Shown here: positions 8,242-15,024 of the stretch, piece by piece
How the letters are laid out: each line of letters opens with the position of its first letter
Numbering within the stretch: the first letter of the stretch is position 1
Assembly: GCA_035318505.1 (NCBI GenBank)
Contig: DATHEQ010000006.1
Span: forward strand, 1 to 15,024
Length of the DNA stretch: 15,024 nt
From: DASWDH01 sp035318505
GTDB taxonomy: Bacteria > Myxococcota_A > Polyangia > Polyangiales > Polyangiaceae
Direction of reading: 5' to 3'
Notes under the pieces: generated by a model
Databases searched by the model: none
Told to the model about the DNA's origin: nothing
Seen by the model: the letters and a program-made list of their open reading frames with translations, nothing else
Program-made: the position numbers and the translations under genes

Positions 8242-8457
8242 AGCGACGACCGAGCTTGGAGTTGCCTCCGCTGCAACGCTGCAGTCTCGTGCGCGTTCTG
8301 TGAATCTTGTGCGCTCCATTGCACGGCGCTACGGCCGAACGCGCTGCAAGCACACCGCCGCGGGGGAAACATCCTCGTCGCCCCTTGGCCGCAATTCGAG
8401 CTAGCGGACGAGGATCGATCTCAAGACGCCAGCGCACTACTCGCCCAAGTTTTGTGA
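8239..8457 (+). CDS. Small cysteine-rich protein, possible zinc-binding ribbon
   Basis: 72 residues from GTG 8239 to TGA 8455-8457. I do not recognise a family. Residues 9-28 hold six cysteines and a histidine in the pattern C-x2-C-x5-C-x2-C-x2-C-x4-H-C, starting WSCLRCNAAVSCAFCESC. Two CxxC pairs spaced like this could form a small zinc ribbon. The rest is unremarkable and acidic toward the end (ELADEDRSQD). There is no ribosome site, but a good -35/-10 pair sits seven bases before the GTG, which fits a leaderless message. The alternative is a chance open frame in a 570-base gap; the clustered cysteines and the promoter argue for a gene. No functional partner is evident from its neighbours. 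Confidence 0.42.
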   Translation: MSDDRAWSCLRCNAAVSCAFCESCALHCTALRPNALQAHRRGGNILVAPWPQFELADEDRSQDASALLAQVL

Positions 8458-8520
8458 CACGCCGCCCCATGCTCCGATGACCTAGCCTTGCGCGGCATGG
8501 CCGTATCGAGACGGGCGGCT

Positions 8521-8542
8521 GTAGCCTCGAGCTCATGGCGAC
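8521..8542 (+). repeat. Copy 2 of the 22-base dispersed repeat, with intact ATG
   Basis: It matches 1346-1367 at 20 of 22 positions. TAGCCT (8522-8527) is followed by seven bases and ATG (8535-8537). The frame it opens is only eight codons long and ends within the stem-loop at 8548-8565. Confidence 0.5.
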
Positions 8543-8547
8543 CAAAA

Positions 8548-8565
8548 GCTTCTATCCATAGAAGC
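8548..8565 (+). repeat. Perfect 7-base inverted repeat with 4-base loop
   Basis: GCTTCTA-TCCA-TAGAAGC. No T-run follows, so it is not a standard intrinsic terminator. It overlaps the stop codon (8559-8561) of the 8-codon frame starting at 8535. It could be an operator or a leader-peptide hairpin. Confidence 0.45.
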
Positions 8566-8638
8566 GAATCGTGCGATGGCGAGCGCCGCGCAGCAGCAAA
8601 GACGAAAACCGGGTGGCCGCAAAGTCGCACCTCGATCA

Positions 8639-8683
8639 ACTTTCGGCTCAATAATCTATTTAGATAGGCCGAGAAGCGAAAGT
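8639..8683. promoter_or_regulatory. AT-rich nested dyad upstream of the TPR gene, probable promoter/operator
   Basis: Outer arms ACTTTCG (8639-8645) and CGAAAGT (8677-8683) enclose CGGC/GCCG (8644-8647, 8668-8671) and an inner ATCTA-TT-TAGAT (8654-8665). The centre is far more AT-rich than its surroundings. It lies 43 bases before the start of the downstream gene, a suitable place for a promoter or regulator site. Confidence 0.4.
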
Positions 8684-8725
8684 GCCTTTCTTGCATCGGA
8701 GTCTCGTGATAGACGCGGGGACGTG

Positions 8726-9760
8726 ATGAACGACCGCCTTCTGTCCCGGATGGCGCGCGGAGGAACGGGATTGGCGTTGGCGTTGGTGTCCGCATCAGCA
8801 TGGGCGCAAAGCTCCGATGCGGCGACGGCGCAAGCGCTGTTCGAGCAGGGGCGCGCCCTGCTTCAAGCAGGCAATGCAGCGCAAGCGTGCCCCAAGTTGG
8901 CGGAGAGCCACCGGCTCGACCCGGGAACTGGTGCGCTGCTGGCGCTCGCGCTCTGCCACGAGAAGGAAGGCAAGCTGGCCTCGGCATGGGCTGAGTTCAA
9001 CGAGGTGCAGGGGCGCGCTCGCCGCGAGGGTCGCTCCGATCGGGATAAATCCGCCCAGGAACACGCGGGTGCCCTGCGTGATCGCCTTTCGACGCTCCTC
9101 ATTCAGGTTCCTCCCTCCATCGCCTCCTTGCCGGGTCTCGAGATCAGGCGCAACGGGATCCTTCTCGGGCGCGGCGCGTGGAACGTCGCCGTTCCCGTGG
9201 ACGGCGGCGGCTACTCCATTCGCGCCTCGGCACCTGGCAAAAAGACGTGGGAGTCGAACATTTCGATCAAGTTCGAGTCGGACCGCGTTTTCACGACGGT
9301 GCCCAACTTGGACCCCGCGCCAATCGCAACCGCGTTGCCGACCGTGCTCCCGCGCCCGCAGACAGCTCCGAAAACGAGCGGCGATCAACAAGGTGACCAT
9401 CTCGAGCAAAGAAAATGGGGCACGGCCCAATGGATAGGTGCAACGGTTCTCGGCGCCGGGGTCATCACCATGGGCGTCGGAGGCTACTATCTCGCGACCG
9501 CGCTGCAGCGCAAGAGCGCCTCGAACAACGACTGTGTGGAAAACTTCTGCGGTGACGACGGTCTGGCCTACCGCAACGAAGCCGTTCACCGCGGCAACGC
9601 TGCAACCGTGCTCGGCGTCGCGGGTGCTGTGCTGGGCGTCGGAGGTTTGGTTCTGATCGTCACCGGACCTTCCGCTGCACGGGAGCGGTCATCCGCAGTT
9701 TCGGCGTCGTTCGGTGCAATGCCCGGCGGATTCGCGGGGATGGTTAGGGGAACGTTTTGA
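8726..9760 (+). CDS. Exported TPR protein with PEGA-like domain and two C-terminal membrane spans
   Basis: 344 residues from ATG 8726; GTG 8723 is also in frame directly before it, with GGGGAC a few bases upstream. The frame is open further upstream, but that extension lacks a signal and reads as non-coding. A signal peptide (GTGLALALVSASAWA) is cleaved near residue 27. Residues 33-95 form TPR-like helices (ALFEQGRALLQAGNAAQACP, then a helix ending LCHEKEGKLASAWAEF), a layout typical of many myxobacterial exported proteins. Residues 124-197 look like a PEGA-type beta domain (VPPSIASLPGLEIRRNG). A Pro-rich linker (198-228) leads to two membrane spans (about 234-257 and 294-313) flanking a loop with two cysteines. 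The biochemical role is unknown; such proteins often sit beside Ser/Thr kinases, none of which is seen here. The stop overlaps the next gene's TTG. Confidence 0.82.
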   Translation: MNDRLLSRMARGGTGLALALVSASAWAQSSDAATAQALFEQGRALLQAGNAAQACPKLAESHRLDPGTGALLALALCHEKEGKLASAWAEFNEVQGRARREGRSDRDKSAQEHAGALRDRLSTLLIQVPPSIASLPGLEIRRNGILLGRGAWNVAVPVDGGGYSIRASAPGKKTWESNISIKFESDRVFTTVPNLDPAPIATALPTVLPRPQTAPKTSGDQQGDHLEQRKWGTAQWIGATVLGAGVITMGVGGYYLATALQRKSASNNDCVENFCGDDGLAYRNEAVHRGNAATVLGVAGAVLGVGGLVLIVTGPSAARERSSAVSASFGAMPGGFAGMVRGTF

Positions 9761-11646
9761 GCGCACAGCACCATTTCCTCATGGTCTTGACCCCGACCCG
9801 ACGTTGGCTTCTAGCCTTTGGCCTGTTCTTCGCCACTGCGAGCTGCAACGGCTTGTTCGATATCGAGGAAGGCCTGGCATGGCCGACCGATGGCGGTCAC
9901 TCGGACTCGACGCAAGGTGACGGAGGAAATCGGCTCGACGCAAGCTACGATGCCACGCGAGGAGCGAGCGATGGCGTGACCGGCGATCGCGACGACGCAA
10001 AGAGCGGCGACTCGACCGGTGGTCGCTCGGACTCCCCGACTGCCGACGGTCGTGGGGACGCGGCGAGCGTCGATATCAACGGCATGGGTCCGGACTCCGT
10101 CAATAGCGATGGCAAGGGCATCGGTCCGGACTCGGCAGCTGGCGACGCCAGCGGCGGCCGCGAGGACGTTTCCGTCGACCAGCGCGACGCGGGAGGAGAA
10201 TTCGACGCTGCGACGCGCGACACCGGCCCTACCAATTGCGTCACCGAGGCTGACTGCGTCGGACCGCACGTGAGGACAGGGGCGCCCGTGAGCTGCATGG
10301 CGGGAAGGTGCATCGTACCGGACACCTCGTGCCTGACGGGCTGGGGACACTGCACGAACAACGATTTGGAATTCTGTGAGACAGACCTCACGAGCCCCTC
10401 CCATTGCGGTATGTGCACGCAAGTCTGTCCGACGACCTTGCCCCTCTGTAAAGCCGGATCCTGCGTTTCTCGGTGCATGAGCCCCACACCCACCGAGTGC
10501 GGAGGCAGCTGCGTCGACACCGCCACCGATCCGCAACACTGCGGAATGTGCAATAGCGTCTGCGAATTCCCCAATGCAGAGGCCACTTGTGCCGCCGGCA
10601 AGTGCACGATGGGCGTCTGCAAGCCGGGCTACGGCGATTGCACGAGCGGCGCGGGTTGCGAGACTCGCGTCAACACGCTGACCCACTGTGCCCAATGCAA
10701 CAAGCCGTGCGGCGCCACCGGCGACATCGCCTCGTGCGACACGGGAACATGCGTCATCAGCTGCGTGCGAAAGCCGGAGGAGTGTTTCAACAACCAGGAC
10801 GACGATTGCGACGGCGCCACTGATTGCGCAGATTCCGATTGCGCCGCGGTGGCCGTCTGCGAACCGGTCAGCGGCTTTACCTTCGGAACCACCGTCGAGC
10901 AGACGATCAACTGCCCCGCGGCTTTCAGCGGAGGGGGCCCGGTCCTGCAAAGTGGCCTCGATCCCGGCTCCGGATGCACCGGCTGCGGGTGCACGCCGGG
11001 CGTCACCGAGTGCACGCCGATCTCGCTCCATCTCTACCCGACCCAGAGCGACTGCCTCGCGGGCACCAACTCCAACCAGGGGATCGAAATCACGCAGCTT
11101 ACGACCACTTGTGCGGGCGTGGGCTTTCAGTTTCCGTGGACCGGTTATCAGATCGGCGGCAGCTTCAATCAGACGTGCGCAACCACCGGCGCTCCGAAAC
11201 TCTCGACGCCAACGTGGGCGAATAGCACCAAGTTTTGCGCAGCGCCGTCCTCGTCGAGCAGCGGCTGCAGCGCGGGGAACGTTTGCGTCCCGAAGCCCAC
11301 CGGCTTGGCGTGCCTTCTCGCTGCCGGATCAGTCTCCTGTCCCACCGGCTTCACCTCGCAACAGCTCTACACCAGCTATTCCGATACTCGAGTCTGCAGT
11401 TGCGCGTGTACGGCCTCCGGCGGAAACTGCGATGACGTCGTGATCCGAGTGAGCACCGGGATGTCGGGCAACTGTGACGATTTCACGGGTGCGCATCTCG
11501 GGTCAGGTGCCTGCGGACAAACCGAATACACTCAGTTCGGTTACAAATTCGAGGGAGCGCCCGGAAATCCGACTTCCTGCACCACCACCAACGAACAGCA
11601 GGGCATGCTCACGCCCACGGGACCACAGACGCTCTGCTGTCGCTGA
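9757..11646 (+). CDS. Large Cys-rich secreted lipoprotein with MopE-type metal-binding motif
   Basis: 629 residues from TTG 9757, which overlaps the previous stop (TTGA) and has AGGGG (9746-9750) six bases upstream; ATG 9781 (621 residues) is the alternative and gives a more typical short signal. RRWLLAFGLFFATASC ends in a lipobox-like TASC, so Cys30 is probably lipidated. Residues 42-158 are an Asp/Gly/Ser-rich, probably disordered tether. Residues 160-336 carry repeated Cys modules, including HCGMC-x3-C at 216 and 261 and HCAQC-x3-C at 310. CFNNQDDDCDGATDCADSDC (343-362) is an EF-loop-like acidic Cys motif of the kind found in MopE-like metal-binding proteins. Residues 370-629 are a Cys-rich domain I do not recognise. 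It is probably displayed on the cell surface and co-expressed with the TPR protein. Ligand and function are unknown. Confidence 0.83.
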   Translation: MSAQHHFLMVLTPTRRWLLAFGLFFATASCNGLFDIEEGLAWPTDGGHSDSTQGDGGNRLDASYDATRGASDGVTGDRDDAKSGDSTGGRSDSPTADGRGDAASVDINGMGPDSVNSDGKGIGPDSAAGDASGGREDVSVDQRDAGGEFDAATRDTGPTNCVTEADCVGPHVRTGAPVSCMAGRCIVPDTSCLTGWGHCTNNDLEFCETDLTSPSHCGMCTQVCPTTLPLCKAGSCVSRCMSPTPTECGGSCVDTATDPQHCGMCNSVCEFPNAEATCAAGKCTMGVCKPGYGDCTSGAGCETRVNTLTHCAQCNKPCGATGDIASCDTGTCVISCVRKPEECFNNQDDDCDGATDCADSDCAAVAVCEPVSGFTFGTTVEQTINCPAAFSGGGPVLQSGLDPGSGCTGCGCTPGVTECTPISLHLYPTQSDCLAGTNSNQGIEITQLTTTCAGVGFQFPWTGYQIGGSFNQTCATTGAPKLSTPTWANSTKFCAAPSSSSSGCSAGNVCVPKPTGLACLLAAGSVSCPTGFTSQQLYTSYSDTRVCSCACTASGGNCDDVVIRVSTGMSGNCDDFTGAHLGSGACGQTEYTQFGYKFEGAPGNPTSCTTTNEQQGMLTPTGPQTLCCR

Positions 11647-11711
11647 AGCGGTCACACCTCGCGCGCCTGCAAATGCACGCGTGAGCCGCGACGAGCAGCC
11701 GAGGGGCCCAC

Positions 11712-14306
11712 CTACGGCAGGATCTCGACGTACCCCTCCGTCCCATGCACGCGGATCCGCTGCCCATCGCGGATCAACCGCGTCGCACGCTCCACCCCCA
11801 CGACGGCGGGCAAACCGTACTCCCGGGCAATCACCGCACCATGCGTCATCAGGCCCCCCACCTCCGTCACCAGACCCTTGATGGCGACGAACACGGGCGT
11901 CCAACTCGGGTCCGTGTAAGCGGTAACCAGAATGTCGCCCGGTTCGAGAACGGCCTTCGCCGCGTCGAGGATGACGCGGGCCCGCCCCTCGATGCTCCCG
12001 CCGGAAACCGGTAAGCCGACCAGCGCGCCAGGCGGCAAGTTGTCGCGCCGGTACGCGCCGGCGACGCCCTCGCCATCCGACGTAAGCACGCGGGGGGGCG
12101 TCAGCGCTTGGTACGATCGGAACGCGTCCTTGCGCTCACGGATGAGCTGGTCATCCACACGGTTCGTGCGCACGACGTCGTGGAGCTCCTGGAATCTGAG
12201 GTAGAAGATGTCTTCCTTCTCACGAAGCACGTGCGCTTGAACGAGGCGCTCGGCTTCTTCCAACAAGGCTTGTTTGTAAACGAAGTAGCGGCTGACCATG
12301 CCGTACTTCGGATACTCCCGGTATCCCATGAAGGTCCGAACGCGGTCGATCATCCGCTTGGCCTCTTCGGCCTTGTGCACGCCGTCCGGCAAGGCCCGCA
12401 AGCGTGCCAGCAGCTCTTGTTCCTTCCTCGAGGCATCCTGCCGCCCTTGCTCGAAGCGCATCGCGCCGGCGCCCGGCTCGAAGTTTTTGATGTTGCCGAG
12501 GATCAGCGGCACGAGCGCGGTGGGGCGTTCACTCCAACGCGGCCTCGTGATGTCGATCTCGCCGACGCCGCGCATGCCGTACTTGTCGAGCCAGGCGCGG
12601 AGGGCGTCTCGCGCTTCCCGCCCGCCCGCGAGGTTGGGCAGCTCGTCCAAAAAGCCGTCGTCCTCGACGTTCTGCAAAAAAGCCACCACGTCGGGATGCG
12701 GGCGGATCGCGTCCGCCACGTCCAGGAGCGCCAGCCCCATCTCCGACGTGACGTTGTTGGGTACGGATTGCGCGAGCCTGTCGGCCGCGTTCTTCTCGCC
12801 GAGCCACACCTCCAGCTGCTCGTTGAGCCACCACGTGGCATCCATCGCCGTCATGAACACCTGATGGCTCCGCGGATCGAACAAGATCCGCCGGAGCTCC
12901 TGGATGTCCGTCAGGATGAAGTCGAGTAGCGCCGATCCGGACTTCGTCCGAATGTCGCGCTTCAACGCGGCGATGGAGGCCTGGCTTTGGGCGATCAGTT
13001 CGGCGGCGATGGCAGGGTCGGTCTCGATGGGGGGTGGCGCGCCGCCCGCCGGGGCCGCACCGGGATCCCGGTCCGGGAGCAACCGGATGAAGTCGCTTCG
13101 GTCGAGGATGGTTTGCAGCGCGTCCCCGAACAGTGGATCGTGTTTCCCGAGGACCCCGAGGAGGCCTGCCCGACTCGTTGGCGAAGCAAGACGCGAGGTG
13201 ACGTCGACGAACAGCCTGCCGCCGGCCTCGGACATGGGCGCGGGGGTGGTCAGCTGCCACAGGGAGAGCCCGAGGGGCTTCATGGGGTCGGTCATCATCT
13301 GCTGATGACCGACGGAGAGGTAGACGTGGTTCTCTCGATCGCCGGCCGCGGGGATGGGAAACAGCGTGGTGATCGGCCGGCTCTGGACGATCTGGAAGCC
13401 ATCGTCGACCAGACACCATTCGATATCCTGCGGGCGGCCGAAGTGCGCTTCGATCCGCCGGCCGAGCTGCGCGAGCTGCACGACCTCTGCATCCGTCAGC
13501 GCTGGCTTGTCCTGCCGTTCCGGCTCAATCGCCTGTTGCTGCGTTCCGCCTGCGGGCGACGCGTAGATGGCGAGCTGCTTTTTAGCGATCGTCTTAGCGA
13601 CGATCTCGCTGTCCCGCACCTTGTAGACGTCCGCATTCACCAGGCCGGAAACCAGGGCCTCGCCAAGGCCGAAGCTCGCCTCCAGGGAGACGACCTTCCG
13701 GCTTCCCGTGACGGGATCGGCCGTGAACAAGATGCCGGCCGCCTTCGGGAAGACCATCTGCTGCACGACGACGGCCATGAGGACCTTCCGGTGGTCGAAG
13801 CCGTTGCGTCGGCGGTAGGTAACGGCCCGCTCGGTGAAGAGCGACGCCCAGCACCGGCTGACGTGCTCGAGGATCGCCGCCGCGCCCACGACGTTCAGGT
13901 ACGTGTCCTGCTGGCCGGCGAAGGAGGCCGTCGGCAAGTCTTCCGCCGTCGCGCTCGATCGGACGGCGTAGGCGGCTCGTTCGCCGAGCCGCGCGAGGAA
14001 GCCGGTGATCGCCGCCGCCAGATCGTCAGGGATGGCGATCCCTTCGATGGTCCGGCGGATCTCCGCGCTCTCTGCGCGAATCGCCTCCCGGTCATCCGGC
14101 TTGAGGCGCGACAACCGATCGAGCCGTTCGTCCATCGACGGCGTTTGCGCCATGATCCGCTGGAAGGCGTCCGTCGTCACGCAAAAGCCAGCCGGCACGC
14201 GGATGCCTTCGATGCGCGAAAGCTCCCCCAGGTGCGCACCCTTGCCGCCAACGACCGCGCCCTGCGTCTGGTCGATCTCCTGAAAGCCCAACACGTAACG
14301 GGTCAT
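11712..14306 (-). CDS. rph: Rifampicin phosphotransferase family protein (PEP synthase-like)
   Basis: 864 residues, almost the length of characterised Rph enzymes, which use ATP to phosphorylate rifamycins and release AMP and phosphate. The N-terminal ATP-grasp domain (1 to about 315) has VGGKGAHLGEL (Lys22), VRSSATAEDLP (Arg116) and QDIEW...QSRPI near its end. The central domain (about 316-750) has the Rph-type blocks GMRGVGEIDITRPRWSE and KYGMVSRYFVYKQALLEEAE. The C-terminal swivelling domain has GGLMTHGAVIAREYGLPAVV with the phospho-carrying His822, written THGA as in Rph and unlike the CHAA of classical PEP synthase. These match the key residues I remember for Listeria RPH (Lys22, Arg117, His825) within a few positions. 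The ATG has GGAG five bases upstream. Phosphorylation of another polyketide-like compound is possible; a classical PEP synthase role is unlikely. Confidence 0.85.
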   Translation of the reverse strand: MTRYVLGFQEIDQTQGAVVGGKGAHLGELSRIEGIRVPAGFCVTTDAFQRIMAQTPSMDERLDRLSRLKPDDREAIRAESAEIRRTIEGIAIPDDLAAAITGFLARLGERAAYAVRSSATAEDLPTASFAGQQDTYLNVVGAAAILEHVSRCWASLFTERAVTYRRRNGFDHRKVLMAVVVQQMVFPKAAGILFTADPVTGSRKVVSLEASFGLGEALVSGLVNADVYKVRDSEIVAKTIAKKQLAIYASPAGGTQQQAIEPERQDKPALTDAEVVQLAQLGRRIEAHFGRPQDIEWCLVDDGFQIVQSRPITTLFPIPAAGDRENHVYLSVGHQQMMTDPMKPLGLSLWQLTTPAPMSEAGGRLFVDVTSRLASPTSRAGLLGVLGKHDPLFGDALQTILDRSDFIRLLPDRDPGAAPAGGAPPPIETDPAIAAELIAQSQASIAALKRDIRTKSGSALLDFILTDIQELRRILFDPRSHQVFMTAMDATWWLNEQLEVWLGEKNAADRLAQSVPNNVTSEMGLALLDVADAIRPHPDVVAFLQNVEDDGFLDELPNLAGGREARDALRAWLDKYGMRGVGEIDITRPRWSERPTALVPLILGNIKNFEPGAGAMRFEQGRQDASRKEQELLARLRALPDGVHKAEEAKRMIDRVRTFMGYREYPKYGMVSRYFVYKQALLEEAERLVQAHVLREKEDIFYLRFQELHDVVRTNRVDDQLIRERKDAFRSYQALTPPRVLTSDGEGVAGAYRRDNLPPGALVGLPVSGGSIEGRARVILDAAKAVLEPGDILVTAYTDPSWTPVFVAIKGLVTEVGGLMTHGAVIAREYGLPAVVGVERATRLIRDGQRIRVHGTEGYVEILP

Positions 14307-14628
14307 GCGCTCTCCGCCTTGCGTGAAAGGGCGCCACTATACTCCTCACTGCCGAGGAGGTGCACCGGGCTTGCGTAGTGAATCACTGCCTGGCGGAGAT
14401 CGGCATTCATCATCGAGACCACCGCGCTCGGGCGATCGGGATCGGCGAGCGCCTCGCCGTCCTCATCGACTACCCGGCCTCACCCGGCTGCACGCCGCCC
14501 TACGCGCCGCTATGGATCGCCGAGATAGTTCGGCGACGCGAGGGCGAGCAAGGTGCGGGGCCGCGCTCGAAGAGGAGGAAGCCGGCATGACGAGACGACA
14601 TTTTAATGGTCGACGACTTCCAGCGCAA
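14307..14628. other. Intergenic region between rph and the LysR-type gene
   Basis: 322 bases. The left part holds the rph ribosome site (GGAG, 14312-14315 on the minus strand) and promoter. A plus-strand frame from GTG 14360 to TGA 14590 would give 76 residues, including GIGERLAVLIDYPASPG and APLWIAEIVRRREGE. It is unrecognised, has no ribosome site and overlaps the rph promoter dyad, so it could be a decayed gene or chance. No terminator-like stem with a T-run was found after the LysR-type gene. Confidence 0.4.
14336..14359 (-). promoter_or_regulatory. rph promoter -10 and adjacent dyad operator
   Basis: On the minus strand TATAGT (14341-14336) lies about 30 bases before the rph ATG. Directly upstream, filling the usual -10/-35 spacer, is a perfect dyad CTCCTC-N6-GAGGAG (14342-14359). 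No good -35 hexamer is visible, which is usual for activator-dependent promoters. The dyad is a candidate site for a regulator. Confidence 0.5.
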
Positions 14629-15024
14629 TCAATGCGCACGCGATTGCCGCACCACACGGTGTGACGCAGCCCTGCGCAGCGAACGCGGTGTTTCGGAGCG
14701 GGGCGCTTGCGCTGACAGCGCGTTCTTCATGGCGCGGATCCACTCGCGCGCCGCCCGTGGCAATCCCGCGGTAGACGCATACACCGCGTAGACAGGAACG
14801 CGAGAGAGTGCCCAGCTGTCGAGGATGCGTACGAGTCGCCCGGCTGCGAGATCCTCCTCCGCCAGGTAGTCCGGCAGCACCGTGAGTCCGGCGCCAGCGA
14901 CGGTCATGCCGCGCAACACCTCCGCGTCGTTGGTCTCCACGGCCGGCCGTACCTCGATCTCGGTCCGGTCGCCGCTCCTCACGAACCTCCAGCGGTTGAA
15001 CGCCGTGGCTCCGCGAATCCCGAT
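14629..15024 (-). CDS. LysR family transcriptional regulator, C-terminal part (cut by window edge)
   Basis: 131 residues enter from the right edge and end at a TGA at 14631-14629. The segment is the second half of a LysR substrate-binding (periplasmic-binding-like) domain. FNRWRFVRSGDRTEIEVRPA is followed by the diagnostic ETNDAEVLRGMTVAGAGLTV, then LPDYLAEEDLAAGRLVRIL and the terminal strand VPVYAVYAS with AREWIRAM. The N-terminal helix-turn-helix lies outside the window. The last 25 residues, after ALSAQAP, are a basic tail beyond the conserved domain. It is on the same strand as rph and upstream of it, separated by 322 bases, so it could regulate rph or a gene divergent from its own start outside the window. 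Confidence 0.9.
   Translation of the reverse strand: MGIRGATAFNRWRFVRSGDRTEIEVRPAVETNDAEVLRGMTVAGAGLTVLPDYLAEEDLAAGRLVRILDSWALSRVPVYAVYASTAGLPRAAREWIRAMKNALSAQAPRSETPRSLRRAASHRVVRQSRAH

Larger units (their letters stand above)
8458..8725. other. Non-coding leader region before the TPR gene
   Basis: 268 bases without a supported protein gene. Two TAGCCT-N7/8-ATG arrangements occur (8483-8499 and 8522-8537), each opening only a short frame: 56 codons of Arg/Ser-rich sequence from 8497, and 8 codons from 8535. A perfect 7-base stem-loop lies at 8548-8565. An AT-rich dyad block lies at 8639-8683. These may be regulatory or remnants of gene starts. Confidence 0.4.

Noticed and set aside
8497..8667. 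56-codon frame after TAGCCT-N8-ATG
   Set aside because: The product is Arg/Ser/Ala-rich with no recognisable feature and runs into the AT-rich dyad; only the promoter-like spacing speaks for it.
8576..8725. N-terminal extension of the TPR gene by 50 codons
   Set aside because: The extension is Arg/Ser-rich, covers the AT-rich dyad and would bury the signal peptide inside the protein.
9811..11031. 406-codon open frame on the minus strand opposite the lipoprotein
   Set aside because: It is a mirror of the repetitive Asp/Gly/Cys-coding sequence with an Ala/Arg/Val-rich translation and no motif; the plus-strand frame has a signal peptide and Cys modules.
12987..14378. 463-codon open frame on the plus strand opposite rph
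   Set aside because: It is antisense to a gene with strong domain evidence, is Arg/Asp/Gly-rich without recognisable motifs, and arises from GC-rich codon use in the opposite frame.
14360..14590. 76-codon plus-strand frame between rph and the LysR-type gene
   Set aside because: It has no ribosome site, begins at the edge of the rph promoter dyad and belongs to no recognised family; listed only as content of the intergenic region.

Overview
The window is GC-rich, densely coding bacterial DNA with GTG/TTG starts, overlapping start/stop codons and few conventional -35 elements. Its most lineage-specific part is the pair at 8726-11646: a TPR protein with two C-terminal membrane spans, followed by a long Asp/Gly-rich, Cys-repeat lipoprotein. 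Such proteins are common in myxobacteria, so I infer a Myxococcota chromosome, probably of the Polyangiales/Sorangiineae type. No rRNA, tRNA, CRISPR array, insertion sequence or replication origin was recognised.

Layout. 1-1253 is a patchwork: the 3' end of a NIPSNAP-like gene, a Uma2 (DUF820) nuclease gene cut to its N-terminal third, and an intact GNAT acetyltransferase. 1480-6869 is a complete regulated export locus: a TetR regulator followed by a TolC-type outer-membrane channel, a HlyD/YbhG-type adaptor, an ABC ATPase and an ABC-2 permease. The last four overlap head to tail at every junction (ATGA, GTGA, ATGA). The same dyad, CGGAG-N6-CTCCG, lies directly before tetR (1480-1495) and between tetR and the channel gene (2149-2164), which predicts autoregulation plus control of the pump by one ligand-responsive repressor. 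6924-8153 is a MacB/FtsX-type permease without its own ATPase. 8154-8725 is mostly non-coding, with a small Cys-rich ORF, several promoter-like elements and dyads. 8726-11646 is the TPR/lipoprotein pair.

On the minus strand, 11712-14306 encodes an 864-residue phosphotransferase of the rifampicin phosphotransferase (Rph) family, with ATP-grasp, central antibiotic-binding-type and swivelling phosphohistidine domains. Its promoter carries a dyad between the -10 and the expected -35 position. A LysR-type regulator, cut by the window edge, ends at 14629.

Functional reading (inference): the window is rich in xenobiotic or antibiotic defence functions, namely an inducible tripartite ABC pump, a GNAT enzyme and an Rph-type inactivating kinase. 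A second theme is a recurring TANNNT-N6-8-start-codon arrangement at several gene starts, which suggests leaderless transcription.
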